Assembly (NCBI RefSeq): GCF_003597395.2
Contig: NC_133773.1
Location: 126,317,454-126,381,453 of the forward strand
Direction: 5' to 3'
Source of the DNA: Chelonoidis abingdonii
Lineage: Eukaryota > Chordata > Testudines > Testudinidae
DNA: 64,000 nucleotides
Position numbers and translations under genes: made by a program. This document shows positions 11,353-22,224 of the stretch, piece by piece. A model generated the notes under the pieces. That model saw only the letters and a program-made list of their open reading frames with translations. It was not told the DNA's origin and made no database searches. Each line of letters starts with the position of its first letter. The stretch's first letter is position 1.

Positions 11353-12234
11353 CGGGATTGCCTTAGGGGGCTGTAGCTTGGATCCCTCAGTGGCTGCTTG
11401 CACTACTAGAGAGTCACGAGGCAGGGAAAGCAAACAGTAACTCTGCTCCTTCAGCTGGCACAAAATAACATACTCAGCCCTTTTCAGGGTGGGGATGCAG
11501 GAAGCAAGAATATGCCAAACTGCCCTGGCTGGTTGCACAATGGCCTCTTTTATTGGGAGGGCCACCTGGCTGGGGCCAGAGGGCTGCAAGATGTCCAGGA
11601 GCCTCTGCTGTCTATAACAGAATCTGGAGCCCAGTCGCCATCGCCACCCTCTGCAGGTGCTTTTGATATTGCCTGTAGTCAACAGCTAAGGATGGTGAGG
11701 ATGGGGCAATTGCCTCATGGGGTAAGGAGAATGAAACACCCATCAGAACCAATGTTACTGGTGGATCTTGTTCAATTTATTCCCCCTCATATTCCAACAG
11801 AGCCATCTGGTGTTGGCTAGGAGGAGAGAGCATGTGGGATTCATGTACAAGTCTGGGGTTCCTGGTGAAGGGATCCCATGGGCCCCAATAGGACCACTAT
11901 GAAGGGATGACCAGCTTGTGGGGTGGGACCTCAAGGTGTTGGATGCTATCAGTCCCTTAGAAGATACTCGTATCTGGGTGGCAGAGGGAACCAAGGCCTC
12001 TTGGAGTCTCTGTCTGGACTAGCCTCCCTGTGTAAAACTGATGGCTCATCCGGAACATCTGACTTGGCCAATGAGATGGTAGGTTCTGATTCCACCATCA
12101 GTGCTGGTGGACGAACGCTCCAGCTTGTGGACAGGATAGGAGAGTATCACCTTCTCCTTGAGGTGGTTTCTCACTCTGGTGTTGAGATGTCCCTCCAGAG
12201 GACTGGACCCAAAAAGAGAGGAGATTAGGGTAAG

Positions 12235-12592
12235 TGTAACAGGGTGCTGGCTAGGAGAAACAAACCTGGCCCCTGTTGGCCCTGTTCCAAGGGAAGAAGA
12301 GTAGTAGTTGGGCTAGCTGAGGGGCCACGCCCTAATTACCAGAGTGGGTCCACCTGCAGGCCTGAGTAGTCAGCCTGCCCTATAAAGCTAGCTAGGAGAG
12401 AGGAAAGGGAGGAGTGTGGGCTCTAGATCTTTGCTGGCTGGGAAGTTAGCAGTCTCCCAGAGTGTTGGACTATGTAAATAGCTGTAAAGAATAGGTGGTG
12501 GGAATGAACACAAACAATAAAAGGACACGGGTGCTGCACTTCAGTTGGTCTCTGACAGCATTTGTGGAGGGCTGGGAGAAGGCACCGCTACA
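12235..12592 (+). mobile_element. Solo LTR (358 bp) in DIRS-A gag
   Basis: Starts TGTAACAGGGTGC and ends CACCGCTACA. A perfect 5-bp target duplication GTAAG flanks it (12230-12234 and 12593-12597). A TATA box (TATAAAG, 12381-12387) and polyadenylation signal (AATAAA, 12516-12521) fix the plus orientation. No internal region is present, so this is a recombination remnant of a retrovirus-like or Gypsy element. Gag codons resume directly on both sides. Confidence 0.93.
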
Positions 12593-13309
12593 GTAAGGAA
12601 GGATGAAAGTATCGTCTGGAGAAGTATAGGTTTCAGTCTGTCCTGGAGTGTGAGGAGTCCTGGTGGTCAGGACCGACGGATCTGACACATCCACAGTCAT
12701 GGTGGTTGGCGGGCCCTTCCAGGGGCAAGTTATTACCGTAGAAGAGGAGTCCAACCTGGAGCTCCCAGTCACTGCAGACCGGTGTCAATTCTTCAATTTA
12801 TGAGCTGGAGCCATAGTTGGTACCAATGGATCCTTTCTCCTTCATGCCTTACCCTCATGACTGGGAGGTTTAGGTGGATCTAAGTCTTTAGGACCTGCTT
12901 GCAAGGACTCACCTAACTTGGATGGAGTCTGGGAGGGATCCTTTCATTTAGCAGCAGACCTGGAAGGAGATCTCTCCTTGTGTTTAGGAATGTGCCCCTT
13001 ACTCTTGTGAGAGAGCCGAAGTAGAGATTCCTTGGGATTAGCAGCTCTGGCCTCTGCTGCTGACTTCATGCTCTGGAGGGTGTTGCTTGTAGCTGCTGTA
13101 CGAGGGGTCTCCCTCTCTGGATCTGACTGAGTTCCCATGGTCATCTCCATGAGGTACTGCCTCAGTAAGAACTCATTCCTCACAGGCTCAGGGAGGCAAG
13201 GGGCAGCTGATGCTGCACTTAGTGGAAGCATGAACCTCCCCAAAGCAGTAAAGGCAGCACTGGTGTTCATTACTGACTGAGCAGGAGTAGGGGGAGAAGA
13301 CACAGTTCT

Positions 13310-13612
13310 TAAACCCTAGGACTTTGGATATAGTCCTACTTCACATGGAGAGGTGAAATTAAACCATGCTAACTAAACTATAAAAACACTAAGAAAGATG
13401 ATGTGAGGATAATTTCAGGCATAGAGGATTCCAATTGAGACCATGTGGTGGTAAGGAAGTACTAGAGAGTGTAAGGGGCAGTGCGGGCAGCAAGGGGAGC
13501 AATTACACAGGCATTGACCAAGGGAGGCTACTTGCTAGAAATCTCCAGTCTCAGGCACATGGAGCACCCCGGGTGTGGAATACACACAGAGATCATCCCC
13601 TAACGTAGAACA
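13310..13612 (-). repeat. DIRS-A 5' terminal region
   Basis: Upstream of the gag start. The piece at 13560-13612 (GGTGTGGAATACACACAGAG) read in reverse resembles the terminal repeat motif CT(C)TGTGTGTATTCCAC seen also at the DIRS-B ends (52235-52275, 55770-55815). The right boundary is approximate. Confidence 0.5.
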
Positions 13613-14600
13613 TGGGCTTTCCTCATACATTAATTTCAGCATGTTACTATAGTTGCTTATGTTTCAGCCATGGTGCCAGCTGCAGAGAAATATTATAAGA
13701 ATTACACAAGATAATGGACATCTCCAGAGGGAAATATGAAGACCCAAAGCAATAAGTTGGTCTGAAAAGGAACACGAACTTGGGCTCTGCAAATGATCCT
13801 CATCAGCTTCAATTCAAACTGTATTTACTCAAAACAGAGGGAGTCAAAGGCATGGACATAAGGAAACTTAACATTAATTGGTTTTTTAGCTACTTTTTCC
13901 TCCTCGTTCTGCTGCTTGCCTGACACGTTGTACCAGGTACTCCTAGATACTGCCTTTACACTGATCCCTCTGACTACTAGATACTACTGTATCCATTCCC
14001 TCCACACACACTCCCCACCCCAGTTATGGGATCCAGCTGCAGGGTTTGGCGTCTGCACAGATGATAAACAGCCAGCAAGTGGCAACACTAACTTATGTAG
14101 TGATGGTTTAACTCAGTGATATGGAATGTAGATTTACTATGGCTTGCAAGAGGTTATGGAACATTTATTTGGAAGTAAAGAATATTGGGAGCTTTTTATC
14201 AGTCTCAACACTGTAACAGCACCAGTTATCAGTGAAAGATGCAGTGAACATAATTAACCAAACTGAAAAATACCCACAACTGAAATGTATTTTGATTACA
14301 GCCCATGTGTAAACCAACTGCATCATATAAGACTACACATAACAAAACAAATGAGCAAACCTCATCTTCTTAATGCCATGGCTATCCTGGATAGTGCAAG
14401 AATGTAGCAGTGGTTAGGAGTTCAACATACTGGATTTGAGGGGAGGCTGGTAATCAGTGATAGGCCAGCAATTAAATATTTAATTGCTTATCATCAGTTC
14501 TGAACTGGAAGTCAGAATCCAAACACCTCTGGGCTTTGGGTGCTTCTTGACCCAGGACACTGGATTCTAGATCCTGCTGCCAGGGTTCAGAAGTGGAGAT
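13613..14600. other. No recognised feature
   Basis: About 1 kb of moderately AT-rich sequence between DIRS-A and the Harbinger element. I see no motif, long open frame or repeat I can name. Confidence 0.5.
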
Positions 14601-14603
14601 TTA

Positions 14604-16282
14604 GGGAATGTCTACACTGCAATGTAAGCCTGAACTCAGACTAGCCTTAAGCCCTCTTTTGTCTACATACAAATCTCTCAGCCTTGGGCTTGGACTCAGG
14701 GTTGTGAAGAGCACAGCAGGCCACAGTAATACAGACAGCACTGTTGACACTGGCATCCAAATGGGTTTGTAGACCCCCTCCAATGGGATGTCAATCTGCC
14801 AAATACACATTCAACCACCATTCTATACTTGCTGAGATCCATTTAAACCTTTTTTTGCCAGGCCCTCTGATATCAGGATATGGCTTCATAAGCCAAGGCA
14901 AAAGAGGGTACATGGGGTCCCAAAGAATAGCAGTGGGAACAGTAACTCCATTATAACAATGACATTTGGTGGTGTCCCGGCCTGTCCTTGAATGTAGACT
15001 TCCAATCAGCAGAAAATCCTGGCATCATGAACTTTTTCGGTACAACCCATGTTGATATTCCTAAATCAACCTCTGTAGTCCACGAGGTTCTGCATAATGA
15101 TAGACTAGTTTTTGGTTTATGTTCTCATATGTTCCATCAGGAGGGCACACTAATGGCATATGAGTCCTATCAATTGCCCTGGCACAGCTGGAACCCTATT
15201 CTCTCAAAGCCATCAGTTACTGCCACTTTTGGGTAAACTGGGCACCTGATTGCCTGAGAAACCTCCAACACCACTTTACCCGCCATCGACTTTCCAACAC
15301 CAACTGATTGTCAGCAGACCTCCTACAGCCCGGAGTAGCCAGCTTCCATACAGTTATAGCAACCCAATTTGGGACCAGTGTGGCCATCCTCATGTGCGTG
15401 TTTTAATGCTGGAGGGGCGAGGCAAGTTGCTCACACAACTCCAGAAATGTCACTTTCTTCATGTGAAAGTTCTGGACCCACTGCTGGTCATCCCAGTTCT
15501 GTATGATTATGTGGTCCCTACAGTCTGTGCCTGTGGCCCTGCTTAATTTGTGATGAAAGAGGTGCCAGCGTTCAAGCCAATTTTTTACATTCATAACCGA
15601 TGCAGCAAGCCCAGAGGTGCAGGGGGTGTGAAATGCCAAGCCTAAAGGTTCCAGGGGCTCAGCCTTGGCAAGCCCTGGTGAAAATTAAGCACTGCCTGTG
15701 GCCCTGCTCCAGAAGTGGCTATTGTGAGTGTCATGGGTAGCATCAGCCGGTTTGAGTCTGCCACGTCCGTATCCTCCTCCTCTTCCTCCTCCTGCTCTAT
15801 CATTAGCTCTGTTGGGTGCCTTTAGTGAGTCAGAAAATGCCACCAGAATATCCACCAGCTTTCTGTTTCCCTAAGAGTGAAAGCACAAGCAAGAGAAGTT
15901 CTTCAAATGGCTACGCTTCCATGTTTCTGGCTCCGGTCACTGGGAGCATACAGACCAAAATGATGGCTCAGCGGGATGTATTGGCAGAGAGCTCAAACGA
16001 TGTGTGTGGATGGACAGTCAAATGTTCCCACACTGCACCACAAACAAAGAGCTAGAGCAGCCACATTTTGGAAGGGCAATAGGAAGTCTAGGGTATGTTT
16101 GTTTGGACTTAGGCCTGTGTACTGCCATGCATATGTTGGAGCCCCATATTGGGGCATGGGTTTAAAAATTCTCAACCTAGAGTCAGCAATCAGTGTAGAT
16201 GCTCCAGCACTGGGTTCTCAAACCCAGGGTCTACTGACTCGAGTTCCATTAACCCTGGGCTTACATTCCATTGCAGACACTC
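14604..16282 (-). mobile_element. PIF/Harbinger element with transposase remnants
   Basis: Terminal inverted repeats: left GGGAATGTCTACACTGCAAT, right (reverse complement) GAGTGTCTGCAATGGAATGT, both followed by GTAAGCC. Flanks TTA (14601-14603) and TAA (16283-16285) fit the family's 3-bp TWA target duplication with one change. The copy is about 1.7 kb, shorter than an intact two-gene element. Confidence 0.85.
14750..15640 (-). pseudogene. HARBI1-like transposase (nuclease) pseudogene
   Basis: From the right: DHIIIQNWDDQQWVQNFHMK and TFLELCEQL (about 15525-15425) match the N-terminal W.ENFRM.K.TF..LC motif of HARBI1-like nucleases. At about 14945-14860 the reverse frame reads VTVPTAILWDPMYPLLPWLM followed by KPYPD, the diagnostic GDPAYPLL.WLMKPYP block, with the usual catalytic G-D changed to W-D context. 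Numerous stops and frameshifts separate these. The protein normally cuts and pastes the element at TWA sites together with a Myb-like partner, not seen here. Confidence 0.8.
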
Positions 16283-16446
16283 TAAGCTCTGTCTTGAGCT
16301 TACCCAGATCCTAGGCACTAAAATTCTTTCTGCTTCCAGGTCCTTGCCCTCATTATTGAGAATATGTCTACACTGCAATCAGAAGGTTTGACTGAAGCAT
16401 GTGCAGCTATGCCCAAGCTAGCTTTGAGCTAGCAGTGAAGGCTCAG

Positions 16447-16656
16447 TGTTGTATCAAGCAGGCAAGGTACTAACAAGCTTCAACAGGATTTTATTTTTAC
16501 AGTGGAAACCTCTTTACCAAACTGCTGCTGCACACTCTGTAACTCTTACTCAGCCTCCTCAACTCCTCCCCGCTCCTTCCTGTTTCCTGTCCTTTGAGAC
16601 TCCCAACAGCCAGTGCTCCCAGTTCTAATAATTACAAGCAACATCTAAACACCACA
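16447..16656 (-). repeat. Gypsy 3' LTR
   Basis: 210 bp. On the plus strand it begins TGTTGTATCAAGCAGGCAAG and ends CTAAACACCACA. It differs from the 5' LTR by roughly ten substitutions and a few small indels (counted by eye), that is about 5 per cent. Confidence 0.93.
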
Positions 16657-17196
16657 TTCCCTCCTCTCTTAAGAAACTCTCCCAATTAAAATAAACATTG
16701 TTGTTCTAATCACAGGAACAAATAGGAAACAAGACACTATACTACTGGCAGAAATATTACACTGAAAACACTGTAGATACTACATAACTTAGTCTCTAGT
16801 CCAGACAGGTGGTTGTCTGGGTCTGACAGCCCGTCTCTCAAGCCCCAGTTCCAGTGCAATGTCTTGTTGTATTGGTTCTACAGTGAAGTCATCCAATGCA
16901 GACTGTGTGTTGGCATAATCTCCTCTTGGTGCATAGACAGGTGCAAGATAAGAAGCATCCCATACCCACCCATCAGAAAGTCAATATGTATAAGTTCCCT
17001 TCTTCTCTATGATTTTAAAAGGATCTGCGAATTTATGGTCCCCTTTGTGTAAAATCCCAGGTTTTCGTATTCTAACAAAGGAACCACACTCAGACTTTGG
17101 TTCCTTAGCACCCTGCCATTTATCTGTGAAAACCTTATACTTTGCTTGGTTCTGTTCAACTGTTTTTCTCTAAACATCCTCGTCTGGGGCCTCAGG

Positions 17197-17811
17197 TCAT
17201 GTCTTTAACAATCCAGCAATGTTCAGTTTAGTATTCATCTGTTTCCCAAGCAGTAACTCTGCAGGTGATCTTTGCATTGCGGCATGTCGTGTAGCCTGGT
17301 TTGCTTGGAATGAATCAGTAGTGAAGGGTATCCACAATCGCCCTTCCAGTTTAGCTGTTTGCAAACTCTCTTTCAAACATCTGTTAAACCATTCAATTTT
17401 CCCATTGAGTTGAGGGTAATATAGGGATGACCTTCTGTGTAAAATGTTCCTCTCTGCTAGAAAGGTTTCAAACTCCAGGGAAGCAAATTGACTACCATTA
17501 TTGGAAATCAGTTCTTTGGGATCACCTTCCCTGCTAAAAACTGAAGAGAGGAACTTAATTACTGTAGCAGAAGAGATTTGCGATGTAAATACTACCTCAG
17601 GCCATTTACTGAAATAGTCTGTTAAAGTGATGGCATAATGATAGTCAATTGGAGCAGTATCAAAGGGTCCTACAATGCCAATCGCCACTTTTTCCCATGC
17701 AGATTCAGGAAGAGGAACAGGCTGTAATGGAGGGGTACACGTCACTGCTGTCTTATCATGCATTTGGCAAGTGACACAGGATTTTATGAGTGCTTCAGTT
17801 TGAGAGTCCAT
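17197..17811 (-). pseudogene. Gypsy integrase
   Basis: A 204-codon open frame plus an upstream zinc-binding/linker part (to about 18005, with CVTCQMHDK at the start). The core is recognisable: WEKVAIGIVGPFD, YHYAITLTDYFSKWPEV, KELISNNGSQFASLEFETFL, YYPQLNGKIEWFNRCLKE. The DDE triad is damaged: the first aspartate (normally in A.DIVGP) reads G, the second (normally DNG.QF) reads N; only the glutamate of NG.IE remains. Integrase would insert the cDNA. The gene lies next to the 3' LTR as expected. Confidence 0.9.
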
Positions 17812-17934
17812 CCCTGGCCACCAGTACAGATCCCGTAGTCGTCGTTTTGTTCTGACAATTCCTTGATGAGTGTCGTGTGCCAGGTGTATGAGTTTTGACT
17901 GTAATTCTTCCGGAACAAGTAGCCAGTGTGTACC

Positions 17935-18500
17935 TCATAGCACACAGCCATTGAGCAAAGAAAGTTCATCCCGAACTCTAAAATAAGGCAGAAAAACTGG
18001 GTCAAGGTTTTTAGGGTTACTGGGCCATCTCTTTGTCAGAAATTCCTGTAGGTTTTGTTGAATTGGACATGTGGAACAAGCAGCTTGAAATTGTTCTCTT
18101 GTAACTGCAGTAGGAGTGCTTGTAATAAGCGCAACTACTACATCCTCATCCTCCAGTGGACCATCTGGTGACGGCAAGGGCAGATGAGAAAGGCAATCAG
18201 GTACCACATTTTTATTTCCAGGGTTATATTCCAGGTCATAATTGAAAGACAGCAGCCTTGCAGACCATCTAGCGATACGATATCCCGCTCTTCCCAGTCC
18301 TTTCGTGGTGAGCAACATTGTAAAAGGGCTGTGGTCTGTGCACAGCTTGAACGTGTGGCCCCACAGGTAAGTTCTCCATTTTTCAGTAGCCCAGACACAA
18401 GCAAGTGCTTCTTTTTTGACTGTAGAATATTTTCTCTCAGCATTACTCAGTGTCCTTGAAGCAAATGCAACAGTCCTCTCTGTGCTGTCCTAATGAAGTT
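17935..18500 (-). pseudogene. Gypsy RNase H domain
   Basis: Overlapping frames on the minus strand give LSNAERKYSTVKKEALACVW (about 18455-18395), a WRTYLWGHTFKLCTDHSPFT stretch, then GYRIARWSARLLSFNYDLEY and NPGNKNVVPDCLSHLP (to about 18175). This is the Ty3/Gypsy RNase H with its C-terminal H..G..N..AD.LSR region (here PDCLSH). A frameshift near 18320 separates the two halves. Confidence 0.85.
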
Positions 18501-18779
18501 GTGTGAGGACAGTCTCAAGTCCATAATCAGAAGTATCAGTAGTTACAATTGTGGACAATGTGGGACTGAATAGTGCAAATACTGGACTATGTATAATCAA
18601 GTCCTTCATCGTTTCGAAACTAGCTTGTGCATCCGTTGTCCACACTAATTACGGTTGAACTTCTCTGTAGTAATTCTCATAATGGTTCAATGACAGAAGC
18701 GTAATTGGGAATGAATTTTGCATACCAGGAGGTAAGACCCAAGAAGGAACATAAGGTTTGCAAATCTGTTGGAGGAGGA

Positions 18780-19260
18780 GCATTTGAAATTGCCAGGATA
18801 TGATCTGGATCAGGTTTTAGTCCAGCCTGTGAAATTGTATGCCCCAGAAAGGAGAGTTTAGTTTGTCTAAATTTTCATTTGGACCTATTGAGCTTGAGGT
18901 CTGCTTTGCTGATGCTGTTTAGTACAGACTGCAGGTTATTGTCATGCTCCTCAGTAGTATTTCCAAACACGATAATATCATCCAAATAGCACTGAACTCC
19001 ATGTTGATTCTTCAGAATCAATGACATCATTTTTGGAAGGCACTTGGGGCTGATGGGAGACCATATGGAACACATTTAAAACAAAATAGTCCCTCATGTG
19101 TAATAAATGCTGTGAGGTCTCTGCTGTCTTCATGCAATATAACCTGGTGGTATGCGCTCTGCAAATCAAGAGTAGAAAATATCTTTGCTCCATGAGGAAG
19201 AGGATGGCTGTCAATCACAATAGCTTTATTTGGCTACCTTAAGTCCACACAAAGAGGAAT
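18780..19260 (-). pseudogene. Gypsy reverse transcriptase
   Basis: Frames read FSTLDLQSAYHQVILHED (about 19180-19128), FITHEGLFCFKCVPYGLPSA (to about 19045) then, after a frameshift, LILKNQHGVQCYLDDIIVFG (about 19020-18960) with the catalytic YLDD intact. This is the palm of a Ty3/Gypsy reverse transcriptase. Further decayed coding reaches about 18600. Confidence 0.9.
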
Positions 19261-19598
19261 GCCTCCACCCGTGAAACTCATTCTGAGGAGTTAATCTCTT
19301 CAATAATGTCATTTTGAACAAGTTTTCTAAGTTCCTATGGAACAGCTTCCCTGACTGAAAATGGTAAGCGTTGTAATTTCTGTTGTATGGGCATCACGTT
19401 TTCCTGCATTTTAACTTTATGCAGAAACCCATAAGAACAGCTGACTTTCTCCTCAAACTGGTGCTGGGTCCCAGCTGAAACTGGTGTGTGTACTGCAAGA
19501 GTGCTTTACTGAGGAAGATCAATCATTCCATTAACTACCCTGAGATTTAAAGCAGCCAATAAATCTCTATCAAGGATAGGAGTGCCTTTGTGGACAAT

Positions 19599-19774
19599 CC
19601 TAGGATATTAGGGTTGGAAAGGACCTCAGGAGATCATCTAGTCTAACCTCCTGCTCAAAGCAGGAACAGTCCCCAGATTTTTACCCCAGCTCCCCAAATG
19701 GCCCCCTCAAGGATTGAACTCACAACCCTGGGTTTAGCAGGCCAATGCACAAACCACTGAGCTATCCCTTCCCC
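19599..19774 (-). mobile_element. tRNA-derived SINE inserted in Gypsy protease
   Basis: Reverse-oriented: the A box (ATAGCTCAGTGG) lies at 19754-19765 and the B box (GAGTTCAATCC) at about 19715-19725. The left end carries the CR1-like tail (GGTTGGAAAGGACCTCAGGA in plus orientation, 19612-19631). It splits the protease gene and so postdates the Gypsy insertion. Confidence 0.9.
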
Positions 19775-19779
19775 ACCAA

Positions 19780-20011
19780 TGTAGAACTCTGCAGTTACAC
19801 AGCAATGATGAAAAGTAAATATTGCTGGCAGGCAGCCATGTACTGGAATATGTTTTTTCAAATAGCACACCAACTGAAGTTTGGGTTCAGTAAGAGGCAC
19901 ATCTTTAAAGTAATGCAAATACATGGAATCAGCTAGTGTAGATACTGCTGAGCCAGTGTCCAACATTAGCTGAATAAGAGTGTGATTTGCCTGAAGGTAT
20001 GGTGGAAACAT
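19780..20011 (-). pseudogene. Gypsy aspartic protease fragment
   Basis: Reading from the right: LIQLMLDTGSAVSTL at about 19980-19935, the DTG catalytic triad of retroviral-type aspartic proteases, followed by HYFKDVPLTEPKLQL. It is cut by the SINE at 19774. Confidence 0.85.
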
Positions 20012-20065
20012 TTACAGTGCACTTTATCTGTTCTGCAATATGTGGAGTAGTGATTTTGTTCATAT

Positions 20066-20860
20066 TCACCACGTAACATCTAGTATTGTAACTGCATGCA
20101 CCTGTTGATTGAACTGGCTACTGCGACATACTTTAGCAAAATGCCCAATCTTTTTGCAATGATTGCACTGAGCTACTTTTGCTGGACATCCTGTGTAGCT
20201 TGCAAGATGTTGTGGGGATCCACAGCGAAAGCATGCTTTTACTGTATTTTTCATTTGCAGATTCAGTGGCTTTTTATTAGTTTTCCTCATGCGATTGTTT
20301 GTCTGCAGCGATAGTGAACTTTTCTGCAAAGAAGTCACAGTGTGGACTGTGCCTCCTGTGTCTTTGCTCATTATTTTGGCTTCAGCAGTAGCTGACTCAG
20401 TCTGAGTAGCAATGATTATTGCTTTTTCTAGTGTAAGTTATGGTTCTAGAAGTAAGTATTCTCTTACTCAAAGCATGGTTGTTTTCTTAATGAGCAGGTC
20501 TCTAATCATCTCATCTGCCATATTCCCAAAGTCACAAGTTACAATCAGATTTCTCAGGGAAGCAATATACTGCATTATAGTCTTCTCTGGTCTCTGCTCA
20601 TGCTAGCAAAATCTGTAGTGATTAGCTACTACATTCACTTTTGGCACAAAAAAGTTCTTTAATGCAGTGAGTGCAGTCTGATATTTATCATCTGCAAGGG
20701 AAAAAGTGTAAAATATACGCTGCCTTTCTGCTCCAAGGCAGTGGATTAGCAGAGCATGCTTTCTTACTTCAGAAATCTCTGTAGCACTGATTGCAAGCAG
20801 ACAAGTCTCAAACATATAGATCCAGACAGTAAAAGCAATCAGAGGCTCACCTGGGCTTTG
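20066..20860 (-). pseudogene. Gypsy gag with zinc knuckles
   Basis: Two cysteine-rich knuckles lie at about 20240-20130: CFRCGSPQHLASYTGC (CX2CX4HX6C, imperfect) and CNHCKKIGHFAKVC (canonical CX2CX4HX4C), which bind genomic RNA. Upstream, 20815-20603 reads a gag-like segment with LLIHCLGAERQRIFYTF. Stops divide the region. Confidence 0.85.
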
Positions 20861-20914
20861 CAGAAAGGGTGCAGGTGGGTTCAGAGGCAGAAGATCCCAT
20901 CCTCATCACCAAAA

Positions 20915-21120
20915 TGTTGTATCAAGTAGGCAAGGTACTAACAAGCTTCAACAGGACTTTAGTTTTACAGTGGAAACCTCTTCACCAAGCTGCTGCTGCT
21001 GCACACTCTGTAACTCTCACTCAGCCTCCTCAACTCCTCCCCCTTCCTTCCTGTCCTTTCAGACTCCCAGCAGCCAGTGCTCCCAGTTCTAATAATTACA
21101 AGCACATCTAAAACACCACA
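20915..21120 (-). repeat. Gypsy 5' LTR
   Basis: 206 bp; plus-strand start TGTTGTATCAAGTAGGCAAG, end CTAAAACACCACA. The 5-bp duplication TTCAG follows at 21121. Confidence 0.93.
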
Positions 21121-21356
21121 TTCAGGTATGTACCCAGTGTCCCAGGAGGCCAGAGCTAGCCCATAAAGCTGCCTATACTGCCATGGCTTCACTGTTATTG
21201 TTGCTAGATCAAAGGTAACTCAGGAATCTCTACAAGTGCTGCAATCACACCTCCTGACTGCAGTGTAGCCATACCCCTATTGCTGCCTTCTAGGGGCACA
21301 ATTGTTAAAAAAGCTAAGGAGATGTAGGTACATAAAGCTTTCCTGGGGTGAGGTCT

Positions 21357-21652
21357 TTGTGGGTACATCTCCACTGTGCTAAAAAAACTGCAGTGCTGAG
21401 TCTCAGAGCCCATGTCAGCTGACTCAGGTTTGCAGGACTTGAGCTGCAGGTCTAAAAATTGTAGAGTAGATGTTCAGGCTCAGGCTGGAGCCTGGGCTCT
21501 GTGACCTTCCCCCCCCTCCTCATGGGACTGCTGATGCCAGGTTCCTGCTCGAGTCCAAACATCTGCAATGCAATTTTACAGTCCCATAGCCCATCCCCCA
21601 GGCCAGCTGCAGCCATGATGGGGTCTTTTATTGCAGCGTAGATAGATGTACT
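21357..21652. mobile_element. Harbinger-type MITE
   Basis: Left GGTACATCTCCACTGTGCTA and right (reverse complement) AGTACATCTATCTACGCTGC are inverted repeats. The interior (CAGCTGACTCAGG; GGCTCAGGCTGGAGCCTGGG) matches a palindromic turtle MITE. It is followed by a GT/GCAT simple repeat (21657-21680). Confidence 0.7.
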
Positions 21653-21969
21653 CAGTGCGTGTGTGTGTGTGCATGCATGTCCATGCAAGTTCCTCCATCT
21701 CTAAAAAAGCTGAGGTATTTTCCAAATAGTGTTTGCTAGTGTGACAGTGAATAAACCCCACACTAGACAGTTATGGGTGCAGGAACACCTCTGGGCCTGG
21801 AAAACCCTGCCCTGAAAAGCCTGCTGGGCATCCTCTGCTTGGAGGAGGGACTTTAAAAGAGGTCTCTCCAGCACAACTGGGTGGTGCAATTTTCAGCAGC
21901 TGTTTTGAAGCTAGTTTGGAAAACTTCATTGAGGGAAGACATTCCTGCATGGACACACACACACCCTAA

Positions 21970-22221
21970 GGGCACGTTCTGCGGCAGGGCTTTAATGTGG
22001 CTTCTGCAGTCGCAGCTGAGCCCTGGGAGAGCCCCAGTGTTCTAAAAACCCCACTTCCACAAGGGGAACAGCTACCAGTGCTGGGAGTGCAGCTCCCAAT
22101 GCTGGTGCAGTGTCTACACTGGCTTTTTATTGCGCTGAAACTTGCAGTGCTCAAGGAGGTATTTTTTCACACCTTTGAGTGAGAAATTGCTGCGCTGTAA
22201 AGTGTCAGTGTAGACAAGCCC
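21970..22221. mobile_element. Harbinger-type MITE
   Basis: Left GGGCACGTTCT, right (reverse complement) GGGCTTGTCTACACTG, with flanks TAA (21967-21969) and TTA (22222-22224). The right 115 bp is similar to the right part of the MITE at 50864-51161, including the TTTTTTCACACC(C/T) motif, so they belong to one subfamily. Confidence 0.75.
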
Positions 22222-22224
22222 TTA

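Larger units (their letters stand above)
10330..13310 (-). pseudogene. DIRS-A gag-like ORF and start of pol
   Basis: From the right: a Ser/Pro/Lys-rich N-terminus with EFLLRQYLMEM (13173-13141) and LSHKSKGHIPKHKERSPS; SPDDTFILPY at about 12625-12595; LLDILQPSGPSQVALPI (about 11595-11545) and RAVWHILASCIPTLKRAEYV; then LEFKDKLPQKDRTKFQALID (10940-10880) with TAIQAAVDTADTTARN, and finally FGGHLTLFTHNWRI (about 10420-10380), the pol start. These are the blocks of turtle-type DIRS gag proteins, which package the RNA. The frame is interrupted by a solo LTR (12235-12592) and a hAT MITE (11071-11352) and has frameshifts. Confidence 0.72.
890..13612 (-). mobile_element. DIRS-A: shattered DIRS tyrosine-recombinase retrotransposon
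   Basis: Pieces of one DIRS-type element lie on the minus strand in the correct order: 5' terminal sequence (13310-13612), gag-like ORF (13310-10500), start of the pol ORF (10500-10330), reverse transcriptase (6790-5795), RNase H (5423-5263, then 4494-4100) and the tyrosine recombinase C-terminus (1378-900). The gaps are other transposons. The RNase H frame resumes when the hAT at 4495-5262 plus one target duplication is removed, and again across the MITE at 5424-5786, which shows these are one element. The recombinase N-terminus is not seen and was probably lost with the insertion or deletion near 1380-4000. Confidence 0.8.
16447..21120 (-). mobile_element. Ty3/Gypsy LTR retrotransposon, full-length but dead
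   Basis: 4,674 bp with an LTR at each end (16447-16656 and 20915-21120), flanked by CTCAG (16442-16446) and TTCAG (21121-21125), a 5-bp target duplication with one change. Gene order on the minus strand is gag, protease, reverse transcriptase, RNase H, integrase, the Ty3/Gypsy order. A polypurine tract (TTAAGAGAGGAGGGAA in reverse, 16672-16657) abuts the 3' LTR, and TGGTGATGAGGATGG (reverse of 20897-20911) three bases after the 5' LTR is the likely tRNA primer site. The protease region carries a SINE. All ORFs are broken. Confidence 0.93.
16358..21276. mobile_element. Harbinger MITE split by the Gypsy element
   Basis: Left part 16358-16446 begins AATATGTCTACACTGCAATC. Right part 21121-21276 ends CTGACTGCAGTGTAGCCATA; its reverse complement matches the left end (CTACACTGCA.TCAG). 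The two halves would form a MITE of about 245 bp without the Gypsy insertion. Confidence 0.75.
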
